Positions 8,651-16,454 are shown, counted from the stretch's first letter. The stretch: 22,636 nt of DNA from JACMLD01 sp040007355 (GCA_040007355.1 JBDTVE010000223.1:1-22636), one strand, 5' to 3'. The notes: a model not told the origin generated them from the sequence alone. Numbers and translations are program-made.

Positions 8651-9022
8651 CCCGCTGTACATCGCGCGGGAGTTGGCATCCCGGCCGAAATGCAGGGTCG
8701 CAGTCTGCTCCCCCTGCTGAAAAACCGACGCCATTCATTGGCGTAAAATGGTGAATTATCATTATTATGAGGGGGATGAACACAATGTAGCCAAATACAT
8801 TGGCGTCCGCAGCGATCATTAGAAACTGATTTATTTTTATGAACACCGCGAATGGGCGTTTTATTATCTCCAAAAAGACCCCGAAGAATTAACAATGTAT
8901 ACAATGTATACAATGTATATGCGGCGCAGGTGTATAAAAAACAAATTGTCGCCATGAAGAAAAGCCTCGTTCTAATGCAGCATCAATACAAGTACCCCGA
9001 ACCGGTTATCAATACAAAATAA
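8651..9022 (+). pseudogene. Sulfatase C-terminal fragment, frameshifted and interrupted
   Basis: Reading across frames gives the C-terminus of a type I sulfatase. Frame 2 (8669-8726) encodes GVGIPAEMQGRSLLPLLKN. Frame 3 (8727-8890) encodes DAIHWRKMVNYHYYEG, then YIGVRSDH, an in-frame TAG at 8820-8822, then KLIYFYEHREWAFYYLQKDP. Frame 2 resumes at 8891 with NNVY repeats and ends KYPEPVINTK at a TAA (9020-9022). The order matches the end of the sulfatase fold (…EMQGRSLLPLL…, GVRTDRYKLIYFY, EWELYDLxxDPxE). At least two frameshifts and one nonsense mutation are needed, and the catalytic N-terminal part (CxPSR) is absent. Its left end abuts the T9SS tail near 8650, suggesting a deletion or rearrangement joined two gene fragments. 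Confidence 0.8.
8892..8918 (+). repeat. Three tandem copies of a 9-bp unit
   Basis: ACAATGTAT is repeated exactly three times at 8892-8900, 8901-8909 and 8910-8918. It lies in the sulfatase relic, where it encodes NVY repeats in the ancestral frame. It looks like replication slippage in a decaying gene. Confidence 0.85.
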
Positions 9023-9039
9023 GACGAGTAGCCTTTCTG

Positions 9040-9413
9040 TTATTGACCGAGTGGGCGGCCAGTCTCGCAGTGATGGCCAAACGGATCTGTCTGCCGGCCC
9101 AGTCGCCAGCCATACCCTTCGCCCACCGGGAAACAACCATGGCACCGGCATTTACTGCCTGCGCAATGTGGTTATCAGGGTCTGTTATCGTTAAGATCTT
9201 CCTGATGGAGCCGCCTGATATGGGTACCTTATCTGCGCTGTTCCCTTCGCTGCTTATCCAGAATCTCGCGTGGTCTAAGAAAATTTTATTACCAGGCACC
9301 ATCGGACGCCTCCATACGATAGGTTTCGTTTGTGCCAAATACCGTTTTGTAAAAAAGGGTAGCGGCTGCCATCGGAAACGGATAACCGGAGTTCAATGGG
9401 GGTAGTCAAAATA
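9040..9413 (-). pseudogene. VOC-family (PhnB/glyoxalase-like) protein, frameshifted
   Basis: Reading the minus strand across frames recovers a PhnB-like VOC protein. About 9412-9365 gives PIELRLSVSDGS, then a shift to ATLFYKTVFGTNETYRMEAS. Another shift gives HARFWISSEGNSADKVPISG and ITDPDNHIAQAVNAGAMVV. A final shift gives DPFGHHCETGRPLGQ ending at TAA (9042-9040). This order matches the usual FYKxVFGAxExYRM ... GHAxxxI ... VDDxDxxxxxAVxAGA ... DPFGHxW layout. At least three frameshifts are present, and the final Trp of DPFGHHW is Cys. Its 3' end converges on the sulfatase relic with an 18-bp gap. Confidence 0.72.
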
Positions 9414-9575
9414 GCGGCAGCAATACTTTTTATTTCCAAGATTTTTTTATTGATAGAACGAATGGTGAAATTAAGTTAGCTATTATCATCCGTTCAGCCA
9501 GCAAGAACCGGCTATAATTGTTTTGCGATGCGGGTCGGGTAACAGTTTGCGTGGGTAGCGCTACAGCGGGGCCGG

Positions 9576-9605
9576 TTGCCGGCTTGCAAATAATCATTAT
9601 TTTCA
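9576..9605 (+). promoter_or_regulatory. Candidate Bacteroidota promoter of the Gfo/Idh gene
   Basis: TTG (9576-9578), a 19-nt spacer and TATTTTCA (9598-9605) resemble the TTTG / TAnnTTTG promoter. The predicted start near 9611 leaves a short leader before the ATG at 9627. Confidence 0.45.
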
Positions 9606-9626
9606 ACAATAAATGAAATGGGCAGC

Positions 9627-10607
9627 ATGAAAAAAATACAATGGGGAATTATTGGATGTGGTGATGTTACCGAGGTAAAAAGCGGGCCGGCCTTTAACAA
9701 AGTAAGTAACTCCATACTGGTAGCCGTTATGCGCCGTGATGCGGCAAAGGCGGCGGATTACGCAAGGCGGCACGGGGTGCCAAAATGGTACGATGACGCG
9801 CAAAAACTGATTGAAGACCCGGAGGTAAACGCCATATACGTGGCCACCCCGCCCCAAAGCCACGAAGACTATACCCTCCGTGCACTACGGGCCGGAAAAC
9901 CCGTCTATGTGGAAAAGCCGATGTCTACTGATGGGGCGGCAGCACGCAGAATGCTACTGGCGGCGGTTGAAACGGGGCTGCCATTATCAGTTGCGCATTA
10001 CCGTAAGGAACAGCCCAGGTTTAAAAAAATAAAATCGCTGCTGGATGCGGGCACTATAGGCAAGGTGCGAATGATAAACCTGCAATTGGTACAATCACAG
10101 CAATTACCACTGATATCAAAAACGGGCGGTTTCTGGCGTGTTGACCCGTCGGTATCGGGTGGGGGGCTTTTTCATGATCTGTCTCCGCACCAGTTAGACC
10201 TGATGCAATATTTTTTTGGGGCCATTGAAAACGCCCGTGGATATTCCAGAAACCAGGCGGGTTTATATCCGGCAGACGACCTGGTAATGGGGACTATTTT
10301 ATTTAAAAACGGGGCGGTGTTTAACGGGAGCTGGTGTTTTGCCGGGGCGGAAAACGAGGACCGCGACAGTGTGGTGATTACCGGTTCCGAGGGCAGTATT
10401 CATTTTAATACTTTTAGCACCAACCAGGTAACGCTTAGTAAAAAAGGAGTGGAAGCGGTACTGATCTTTGATGAATTGCCGCATGTACAACAACCGATGA
10501 TAGATGCCGTGGTAAAATATTTCCTGGGCGACGGGCCCAATCCGTCTACAGCCGAAAGCGCCGTTGTTACTATGGAAACAATGGATGCGTTTACAAAAAA
10601 GGATTGA
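9627..10607 (+). CDS. Gfo/Idh/MocA-family NAD(P)-dependent oxidoreductase
   Basis: This is a sugar or inositol dehydrogenase-like protein of 326 aa from the ATG at 9627 (MKKIQWGIIGCGDV). An ATG three codons upstream at 9618 is equally open. The N-terminal Rossmann fold has GIIGCGDV, followed by the family motif EKPMS (about residue 96), whose Lys is the usual catalytic or NAD-contact residue. The C-terminal beta-sheet domain carries GGGLFHDLSPHQLDLM, which includes the His/Asp-rich active-site helix typical of the family. It is intact and of normal length. Its substrate cannot be inferred, as it stands alone between pseudogenes. The chromosomal setting suggests a retained single gene in a decaying neighbourhood. 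Confidence 0.92.
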   Translation: MKKIQWGIIGCGDVTEVKSGPAFNKVSNSILVAVMRRDAAKAADYARRHGVPKWYDDAQKLIEDPEVNAIYVATPPQSHEDYTLRALRAGKPVYVEKPMSTDGAAARRMLLAAVETGLPLSVAHYRKEQPRFKKIKSLLDAGTIGKVRMINLQLVQSQQLPLISKTGGFWRVDPSVSGGGLFHDLSPHQLDLMQYFFGAIENARGYSRNQAGLYPADDLVMGTILFKNGAVFNGSWCFAGAENEDRDSVVITGSEGSIHFNTFSTNQVTLSKKGVEAVLIFDELPHVQQPMIDAVVKYFLGDGPNPSTAESAVVTMETMDAFTKKD

Positions 10608-10616
10608 GACGGGTTC

Positions 10617-11045
10617 TTAATATTTGTACAGCACGGGAATATTGTTATACGACATGGTCATCATACCCCTGAGTTTCATCTAAGCCACCAACATCCCGGC
10701 TTTGAACCAAATAATATTTTTGATATCGGCCGGTTCCGCTTTTCCAATCTCCTCTTTTTCAAGATGCTCAATGGAGATAATACTGCCGGAATTGATATCC
10801 ATTTTGCTGAACAGTACTTCGACCTTCATATACCCGCCTTCGCTGTCCATTGTTATTGATTAACAGGGTGCCAAAGCCTTCTTTGGGAATTTCATATAGC
10901 CAAACTTTTCTTCAGGATGGCCGGAAATAAATCACTCCGGGGTTTCCATGGGATGCCAGGGCTGTTCACCAATGAACTTATCGGTAGTTTGAGCGTTTAG
11001 ATTAAAAAAAATACCAGGAATAACAGGCAGAGCCCGCCATTGATG
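10617..11045 (-). pseudogene. Decayed secreted protein gene of unknown function
   Basis: The minus strand reads as a broken gene. A hydrophobic CLLFLVFF segment is followed one frame over by NLNAQTTDKFIGEQPWHPM, like a signal peptide ending at NAQ. After an in-frame TGA and further frame changes, a longer coding-like stretch appears: MDSEGGYMKVEVLFSKMD, SGSIISIEHLEKEEIGKAEP, IIWFKAGMLVA, then a TAG, then MTMSYNNIPVLYKY at a TAA (10619-10617). I do not recognise the family. The phase changes, two internal stops and lack of any intact start mark it as a pseudogene rather than a small gene. Confidence 0.5.
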
Positions 11046-11238
11046 ATGCGTATAAACGATGGGGTAGGGGGTGAGTATTGTAGACAGCAAAACTGTCTGT
11101 ACACCATATAAGGATTAAGGATTGAATAATTTGCCGCGTTAAAAAAAACTGGAAAGGACATGCAAATACGGGATGGAAACGCCTAAAATCTTATATTGAG
11201 TGGGGACACGAAACGGTCTTAAAAGGAATTTTACTGCC
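11046..11238. other. Spacer before the VanZ-like gene
   Basis: No gene is seen. A perfect 6-bp inverted repeat (AGACAG at 11082-11087, CTGTCT at 11093-11098, 5-nt loop) is present without a T-run. An AAGGAA at 11221-11226 lies 12 nt before the ATG at 11239 and could serve as a weak ribosome binding site. Confidence 0.35.
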
Positions 11239-11508
11239 ATGATAAAAAAAATTGCACCAGATAAATGGAAACATTTTTTTGTTGGAATTGCTATGGGCAT
11301 CGTGCTTCAGTTAACGGGTTGTTGGCTGCTGCCGGAACATTTTTTATTGGCGACCGCACTTGTCTTGGGGTTTGTTGTAACAATCAGTTATGTGTTTGAG
11401 CTGTTCTCTAAAATCACCGGCCAGGGTCATTACGAGATTCTGGACGCGGTGGCTTCCATCATAGGTGGTGTGTTGGGGATGACAATAGTTGTACTGGCCG
11501 CTTATTGA
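11239..11508 (+). CDS. Small VanZ-like integral membrane protein
   Basis: An 89-aa protein from the ATG at 11239 (MIKKIAPDKWKHFFVGIAMG). The frame is open from an ATG at 11200, but those 13 residues (GTRNGLKRNFTA) are unlikely to belong. Three membrane segments are predicted by eye: about 12-31, 36-56 and 70-89. The opening DKWKHFFVG and the DAVASIIGGVLGM segment before the last helix resemble the DKxxHF and DxxxNxxG signatures of VanZ-type proteins. It is shorter than VanZ itself, and no VanZ-type glycopeptide resistance role should be assumed. It lies 81 bp upstream of the thiolase on the same strand. Confidence 0.75.
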   Translation: MIKKIAPDKWKHFFVGIAMGIVLQLTGCWLLPEHFLLATALVLGFVVTISYVFELFSKITGQGHYEILDAVASIIGGVLGMTIVVLAAY

Positions 11509-11589
11509 CAGCAATGCTCCCGCATGGCCGGATTGTGTATCAGGGACTCGCGGCATTCTTGCTATCTTTACCCGTTCAACCAGTAAATT

Positions 11590-12768
11590 ATGAAGGAAGT
11601 TGTTATTGTCTCCGCCGTAAGAACGCCTATTGGCAGTTTTGGCGGTTCACTGAAACCATTATCGGCTACCCATTTGGGCGCTGTTGCCATCAAAGCTGCA
11701 CTGGCCAGAGCCGGGGTACCAGCTGTCCTGGTGCAGGATGTATTGATGGGATGCGTGATCCAGGCCAACCTGGGACAAGCGCCAGCCAGGCAGGCAGCCC
11801 GATTCGCCGGTCTTCCCAACGAAGTAAACTGTACCACTGTGAACAAGGTTTGCGCCAGTGGTATGAAAGCCATTTCGCTGGCTGCGCAAAGTATTGCCCT
11901 GGGCGATGCGGATATTGTAGTGGCCGGTGGTATGGAAAGCATGAGCAATATCCCTTTTTACACGGAGAACCTTCGCTGGGGCAACAAATATGGCAATACC
12001 ATTTTGGTTGACGGGTTGGTAAGAGACGGTCTTACGGATGTCTACGATGGCCGGGCCATGGGATTTGCCGGTGAGCTTTGCGCACGGGAATGCGGCATCA
12101 CCCGCCAGGAACAGGATGATTTTGCCATTGCCAGTTATAAAAGAAGCCAGGCTGCCTGGGAAAACGGATGGTTCAACAATGAAGTGGTGCCGGTTGAAAT
12201 TCCACAACGCAAAGGCGACCCCGTTATTTTCTCAAAGGATGAGGAGCCTTATAATGTAAAATTCGATAAAATAGCCAGCCTCTCACCGGCTTTTGATAAA
12301 AACGGTACGGTTACGGCTGCCAATTCCTCCACGTTAAACGACGGTGCCGCGGCACTGGTACTGATGAGCCGGGAGAAGGCCACTGCCCTGGGTATTACAC
12401 CGATTGCTGCGATCCTTTCATACGCAGATGCCGCGCAGGCGCCGGAATGGTTTACTACCAGCCCATCGGTGGCGCTGCCGAAAGCCCTTGCCAAAGCCGG
12501 TCTCCAGGTAAAAGATATCGACTACTGGGAATTGAATGAGGCATTTGCCGTGGTGGGTATTGAAAACAGCCGTCGCTTGCAACTGGATCCCGCCCGGGTA
12601 AATGTGCATGGCGGCGCGGTAAGCCTGGGTCACCCGCTGGGTGCCAGTGGCGCCAGGATCATGGTTACCCTGATTAACGTGCTTAAAACCAATCATGCTA
12701 AATATGGTGCCGCAGGTATCTGCAATGGCGGCGGCGGGGCAACTGCCATGGTAATCAGGAATCTTTGA
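11590..12768 (+). CDS. Acetyl-CoA acetyltransferase (thiolase)
   Basis: This 392-aa biosynthetic-type thiolase condenses or cleaves acetoacetyl-CoA in the cytoplasm. The nucleophilic Cys88 lies in NKVCASGMKA. NEAFA, His348 in GHPLGASGAR and Cys378 in CNGGGGATA complete the active site, at positions close to those of the well-known 392-aa Zoogloea enzyme. It begins with MKEVVIVSAVRTPIG, and no upstream in-frame start improves on it. A -7-like TATCTTTA (11563-11570) lies 19 nt before the ATG, but no clear -33 element is paired with it. It could supply acetoacetyl-CoA for the mevalonate pathway or act in fatty acid or ketone metabolism; the neighbours do not decide. Confidence 0.96.
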   Translation: MKEVVIVSAVRTPIGSFGGSLKPLSATHLGAVAIKAALARAGVPAVLVQDVLMGCVIQANLGQAPARQAARFAGLPNEVNCTTVNKVCASGMKAISLAAQSIALGDADIVVAGGMESMSNIPFYTENLRWGNKYGNTILVDGLVRDGLTDVYDGRAMGFAGELCARECGITRQEQDDFAIASYKRSQAAWENGWFNNEVVPVEIPQRKGDPVIFSKDEEPYNVKFDKIASLSPAFDKNGTVTAANSSTLNDGAAALVLMSREKATALGITPIAAILSYADAAQAPEWFTTSPSVALPKALAKAGLQVKDIDYWELNEAFAVVGIENSRRLQLDPARVNVHGGAVSLGHPLGASGARIMVTLINVLKTNHAKYGAAGICNGGGGATAMVIRNL

Positions 12769-13037
12769 TAGTCCGACAAGAAAAAGCTACTCTTCTACCA
12801 ACATTTGGCATCCCCCAATCCGGGGATTAACTCAGGTGCTTTCAATGAACGAACAGCTATCCATGGATGTTGTCATCACCGACCAACCAAGTTGGAGTAT
12901 GTATCTCATAATTATTTGTAGCCAGTCTGTGAATCAATGGGCGACATCCTTGCGACGCTACATTCAGCAGTTGAATGGTTAATGGGCACGTTGATAACTA
13001 TTTGAACCCACACGCCTATAACAATAAATCAAAAGCA

Positions 13038-13128
13038 AGATTATGATCCACAGACTTCCGTGAGCGGCACGTAGTATACAAAGCCCCGCAGAGGTGTAAG
13101 CTATCAGCGAATGGTGAAACCCTTCGTA
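13038..13128 (+). repeat. Repeat family 2, long module, copy A
   Basis: About 90 bp matching the reverse complement of 17673-17763 at roughly 85% identity by eye. The best block is GTGTAAGCTATCAGCGAA (13093-13110). In copy B the module ends in a perfect CGAAGGG/CCCTTCG hairpin; here the left arm is mutated to CGAATGG. Confidence 0.75.
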
Positions 13129-13178
13129 GATACCTAACCGGCTTTGAGACCGATCCATGAAAAGAATTTATCGTGATA

Positions 13179-13226
13179 GGAGGCCTTCCAACCGTCGGGG
13201 TGACAAAGATTTGGATCCGGATGATA
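13179..13226 (+). repeat. Repeat family 2, short module, copy A
   Basis: The core GTCGGGGTGACAAAGATTTG then GATCCGGATGAT matches the reverse complement of 17787-17832 with one mismatch in the 32-bp core. It also matches, with more changes, 22391-22436. It lies 27 bp past the end of maf. Confidence 0.78.
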
Positions 13227-13253
13227 TTTATCTTGATTCAGAGACAACCAGGA

Positions 13254-13820
13254 CTAAGTGTTAATCGCTTGCAATGCCTGCACCACCCTGCTAACGGGCA
13301 GGCCCATCACATTATAGAAATCGCCCTGAACCGCGCGGATGCCTATAACGCCAATCCATTCCTGTATGGCATAGGCCCCTGCTTTATCATAGGGTTTGTA
13401 TTTGTCGACATAAAAAATGATCTGGTCGAGGCTCAGTTCATGAAACCATACTTCAGTTATATCTGAAAAAGCTATTTCCTCTTCGGAAGTTATTATTACC
13501 ACCCCGGTTATTACCTGGTGTTGCCGGCCAGAGAGGGAACCCAGTATTCCAATGGCATCGTTGCGGTCCTTTGGTTTGCCAATAATCCTGCCTTGCAATA
13601 CAACCACCGTGTCTGCGGCCAATATGGTTCGGGGGTGGGTTAATTCTTCTTTTACCGCAAGCGCCTTATTTCTTGCAATATATACGGGTACTTCTTCCGC
13701 AGGTAAATCAGACGGGTATAGCTCATCGGTTTCCCGGATGATTACATCAAACGGCACTTCCGCCCATTCAAGCAATTGTTTTCTGCGCGGTGACTGCGAG
13801 GCAAGGACAATTCTTTCCAT
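13254..13820 (-). CDS. maf: Maf-like nucleoside triphosphate pyrophosphatase
   Basis: This 188-aa protein belongs to the Maf/YhdE family of house-cleaning nucleotide pyrophosphatases, most likely acting on dTTP/UTP or modified nucleotides. SQSPRR (8-13), ETDE (30-33), the catalytic Asp70 in AADTVV, GKP (81-83) and a late DKAGAYAIQ motif are all present, so it should be active. I chose the ATG at 13820 because it gives the usual MERIVLASQSPRR start and overlaps the ubiA stop as TAATG. An ATG four codons earlier (13832) is also open. It is the last gene of the fbp-kdsC-ubiA-maf operon and is probably translationally coupled to ubiA. Confidence 0.93.
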   Translation of the reverse strand: MERIVLASQSPRRKQLLEWAEVPFDVIIRETDELYPSDLPAEEVPVYIARNKALAVKEELTHPRTILAADTVVVLQGRIIGKPKDRNDAIGILGSLSGRQHQVITGVVIITSEEEIAFSDITEVWFHELSLDQIIFYVDKYKPYDKAGAYAIQEWIGVIGIRAVQGDFYNVMGLPVSRVVQALQAINT

Positions 13821-14770
13821 TAGAGATGCCATTTAAAAAATACCATCGAAATAATACCGGTCAACATGACCAGTTTAATAAGCGTGCTGATAGCATGAAA
13901 CTCACTGCTGGTAACGGCAAGGTACAGGCTACGCAGGATCATCGCCAGGGGTATCACCACCAGCGTAAACGCAAACACGGCGGCAAACCACCAGCCAATC
14001 AATACTGCATATACGAGTATTATAATAACAGCCAATATTAGTACTATCAGCCAGACCCCTGCAAAAACCTTTGCCGCGGGTACACCCCAGACAACCGGCA
14101 TGGTCCGGCAACCATAAAGCTCATCGCCTTTTATGTCTTCCATATCTTTTATCACTTCCCGCACCAATGAAATAATAAAAGCAAAACCGCCATACAAAAC
14201 AGCTAGTTTGAAGATTCTGGTCATGGCCGTATGATATATTGTCTGCCGGGTGAAAACTACCAGGTCCAGCTCGCTGAAATACAAAACAAATACCACCCAG
14301 GCAGTGAGCAGTGAAATAATGATATTGCCAATCAGGAATTTTTTTTTGAACGTGGTGGAGTAAAAAAGCAATAAAAATACAGTAGCCAGGTTTGCCGGGC
14401 CTATTACCCAGTTGCCAATTTTCCAACTAATAACAAACGTTATGACAACCCCCGCAAAGGAAAGGCTGAGGTGCCAGAAAATCGCCCAACGTCTTTTGAT
14501 AAATTTCTGGATGATGATGTTGGCGGGTTTGTTAACCTGGTCTATGTTCAAATCAAAATAATCGTTGATAATGTATCCGGCTGCGGCAATCAATACGGAG
14601 GCCGCCGCCAGCCACCACAACAAAGACCAGGATAAAAACCAGGCGCTGGGAACGGCATGATGGCCATAAGTGGTAACAATAATACAGCTATAGAACAGGA
14701 ATTGGGTAAGAACAATAAAGACAAGATTGGGCCAGCGTATCAACCTTAAAAAAGCACCTGTTAATTTCAT
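13820..14770 (-). CDS. UbiA-family prenyltransferase
   Basis: This 316-aa polytopic membrane protein (about 8-9 hydrophobic segments) has both UbiA aspartate motifs: NDYFDLNID (69-77, N69, D70, D73, D77) and DMEDIKGD (209-216). These bind Mg-prenyl diphosphate, so the enzyme should transfer an isoprenoid chain to an acceptor at the inner membrane. In Bacteroidota such proteins are often labelled geranylgeranylglycerol-phosphate geranylgeranyltransferase-like, but the acceptor is not shown by sequence; menaquinone or heme pathways are alternatives. It starts 55 bp after kdsC and overlaps maf by TAATG. Confidence 0.9.
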   Translation of the reverse strand: MKLTGAFLRLIRWPNLVFIVLTQFLFYSCIIVTTYGHHAVPSAWFLSWSLLWWLAAASVLIAAAGYIINDYFDLNIDQVNKPANIIIQKFIKRRWAIFWHLSLSFAGVVITFVISWKIGNWVIGPANLATVFLLLFYSTTFKKKFLIGNIIISLLTAWVVFVLYFSELDLVVFTRQTIYHTAMTRIFKLAVLYGGFAFIISLVREVIKDMEDIKGDELYGCRTMPVVWGVPAAKVFAGVWLIVLILAVIIILVYAVLIGWWFAAVFAFTLVVIPLAMILRSLYLAVTSSEFHAISTLIKLVMLTGIISMVFFKWHL

Positions 14771-14825
14771 GTAAACATGTATTCGGCGTTCAAGATAGTG
14801 ATAATTACAGCACTAAAAAGCCTGT

Positions 14826-15347
14826 TTATTTGCTGGCAATACCGGCTTCTACATGCCAGTGACCGTTTAGTTTTAAGACCTTTTCAATGACTTCCCGGGC
14901 GCAGCCCTGTCCGCCACCCAGGCTGGCTATATATTTTGAGATGCGTTTAATTTCAGGCACGGCATCTGCCGGGCAGCATGGGAGACCCGTTGCCAGCATC
15001 GCCTGGTAGTCGGGCAGGTCATCACCCATAAACAAAACCTCGGCCGGCTGCAGTTTTTTTTGCTGGAGGTAATCCTTCAATACCAGCTCTTTGTCGGTGG
15101 CATTAAAATAAATATCGGTAATACCCAGCCTCTTCAGCCTTTGCTCTACTCCCCCGTTGCCGGCCCCGGATATAATGGCAATTTGGTATCCTTTCTTTAC
15201 GGCTAACTGCAGCGCATAACCGTCCTTTATATTCATGGTACGTACCATCTGGCCATCGTCCAGCAACAACAGGGTGCCATTTGTTAACACGCCGTCTACG
15301 TCAAAAACAAAACATTTTACCTGTTTAAACCGGTTCAGCAGACTCAT
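14826..15347 (-). CDS. kdsC: KdsC-type HAD phosphatase (KDO 8-phosphate phosphatase)
   Basis: A 173-aa C0-type HAD phosphatase. FVFDVDGVLTNG carries the nucleophile Asp16 and the acid/base Asp18, IISGAGNGGVEQRL is motif II, and MGDDLPDYQAM supplies the Mg-binding aspartates. The absence of a cap domain fits KdsC, which makes KDO for lipopolysaccharide by dephosphorylating KDO-8-phosphate as a tetramer. I chose the ATG at 15347 (MSLLNRFKQVKCFVF). The frame extends to an ATG at 15410 that overlaps the fbp stop as TAATG, adding 21 residues with no family resemblance. That upstream start could still be used for coupling. Related HAD phosphatases of similar length (e.g. for other sugars) cannot be fully excluded. 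Confidence 0.88.
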   Translation of the reverse strand: MSLLNRFKQVKCFVFDVDGVLTNGTLLLLDDGQMVRTMNIKDGYALQLAVKKGYQIAIISGAGNGGVEQRLKRLGITDIYFNATDKELVLKDYLQQKKLQPAEVLFMGDDLPDYQAMLATGLPCCPADAVPEIKRISKYIASLGGGQGCAREVIEKVLKLNGHWHVEAGIASK

Positions 15348-15409
15348 CCTTTTGTATTGATACGATTGATTACAATGGCCGGCTTTTTCAGTAACACGCC
15401 GGCAAACCA

Positions 15410-16426
15410 TTATTCTTTTTTTATATATCCTTCCAGCTCATCCATCATATTGCTGCTGCCAATGAACAGCGGCGAACGCTGGTGCAGGGTAGCTGGTTGA
15501 ATATCCAGGATGCGGTGGCTTCCATCCGTAGCCCTGCCTCCGGCCACTTCGGCAATAAAGGCAAAAGGATTGCATTCGTACATCAGTCGCAGCTTACCCT
15601 GGTGCTTGTCCGTAGTACCTGGATACATAAAGATGCCGCCCTTGAGCAGGTTACGGTGTACATCGGATACCATGCTGCCGATGTATCGCTGCGTATAGGG
15701 ACCGCCGTTATCTTTGTCTTTTCTCTGGCAGGCATCAATGTATTGCTGAACACCTCGGCGATATTGGAAAAAATGACCATGGTTCACCGAATATATATTA
15801 CCGGATGGAGGACATATTATATTGGGATGGCTCATACAGTATTCCCCTATCGAGGGATCCAGCGTAAAGCCGTTAACGCCCCGGCGGGTGGCATATACCA
15901 GCATGGTAGACGAACCATAGACCACGTAACCGGCCGCCACCTGGTTTTTGCCCGGTTGCAGGAAATCTTCCTTTGTAGCAGGCGATCCCTTTGGCGATAC
16001 CCGGCGGTAAACACCGAATATGGTTCCAATAGAAATATTAACATCTATATTGCCGCTTCCGTCTAGGGGGTCAAACATGCAGACGTATTTGGAGTTATTG
16101 CTCACATCATCGTCAAAGGCAACAAAATCGTCCAGTTCTTCGCTTGCAATCCCCGCACAGCTGATGCCATGCTGCAACACACGGATAAACTGGTTGTTGG
16201 CAAAAATATCCAGCTTTTTTACTTCTTCTCCCTGTACATTGATCGCGCCTACATCACCTAGGATATCCACCAGGCCGGCCTTGTTAACTTCTACGTTCAC
16301 CCTTTTTGCCGCCAAGCCTATATTGCGCAGCAGACCGCTTAATTCGCCGGTTGCATGCGGAAAATCCCTTAGCTGCTGAATGGTAAACTCATCCAGTGTA
16401 ATAATGGTTCGGTTGATATTGCTCAA
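15410..16426 (-). CDS. fbp: Class I fructose-1,6-bisphosphatase
   Basis: This 338-aa gluconeogenic enzyme converts fructose 1,6-bisphosphate to fructose 6-phosphate. The metal site MFDPLDGSGNIDVN (about 117-130, with D119 and D122) and the sugar-phosphate region GGIFMYPGTTDKHQGKLRLM, then CNPFAFIAEVAGG, are intact. Length is normal for a class I FBPase. It is the first gene of the minus-strand operon fbp-kdsC-ubiA-maf and is divergent from ypdA, with about 70-170 bp between the two depending on the ypdA start. A TATTTTTG element 28 bp upstream may be its -7 box. Confidence 0.97.
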   Translation of the reverse strand: MSNINRTIITLDEFTIQQLRDFPHATGELSGLLRNIGLAAKRVNVEVNKAGLVDILGDVGAINVQGEEVKKLDIFANNQFIRVLQHGISCAGIASEELDDFVAFDDDVSNNSKYVCMFDPLDGSGNIDVNISIGTIFGVYRRVSPKGSPATKEDFLQPGKNQVAAGYVVYGSSTMLVYATRRGVNGFTLDPSIGEYCMSHPNIICPPSGNIYSVNHGHFFQYRRGVQQYIDACQRKDKDNGGPYTQRYIGSMVSDVHRNLLKGGIFMYPGTTDKHQGKLRLMYECNPFAFIAEVAGGRATDGSHRILDIQPATLHQRSPLFIGSSNMMDELEGYIKKE

Positions 16427-16454
16427 ACGGCTTATTTTGGTATAAAGAACGGCA

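Larger units (their letters stand above)
12769..13253. other. Intergenic region between thiolase and maf, with family 2 repeats
   Basis: This 485-bp gap lies between convergent genes. Positions 12769-13037 hold a weak CCCC/GGGG hairpin (about 12811-12824) and a 45-codon ATG frame (12845-12982) that I do not recognise and do not call. Positions 13038-13128 and 13179-13226 are the two modules of repeat family 2. Confidence 0.5.

Noticed and set aside
8651..8873. Upstream extension of the T9SS-tail frame, and overlapping minus-strand frames
   Set aside because: These residues are antisense to a recognisable sulfatase relic on the plus strand.
9043..9405. 120-codon plus-strand open frame
   Set aside because: It is the antisense of the VOC pseudogene, which explains the protein-like signal better.
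12845..12982. 45-codon ATG frame after the thiolase
   Set aside because: Not recognised, no ribosome binding site or promoter, and easily explained by chance.
13173..13466. 97-codon plus-strand open frame overlapping maf
   Set aside because: It starts in a repeat module and then runs antisense to maf, which is clearly the real gene.
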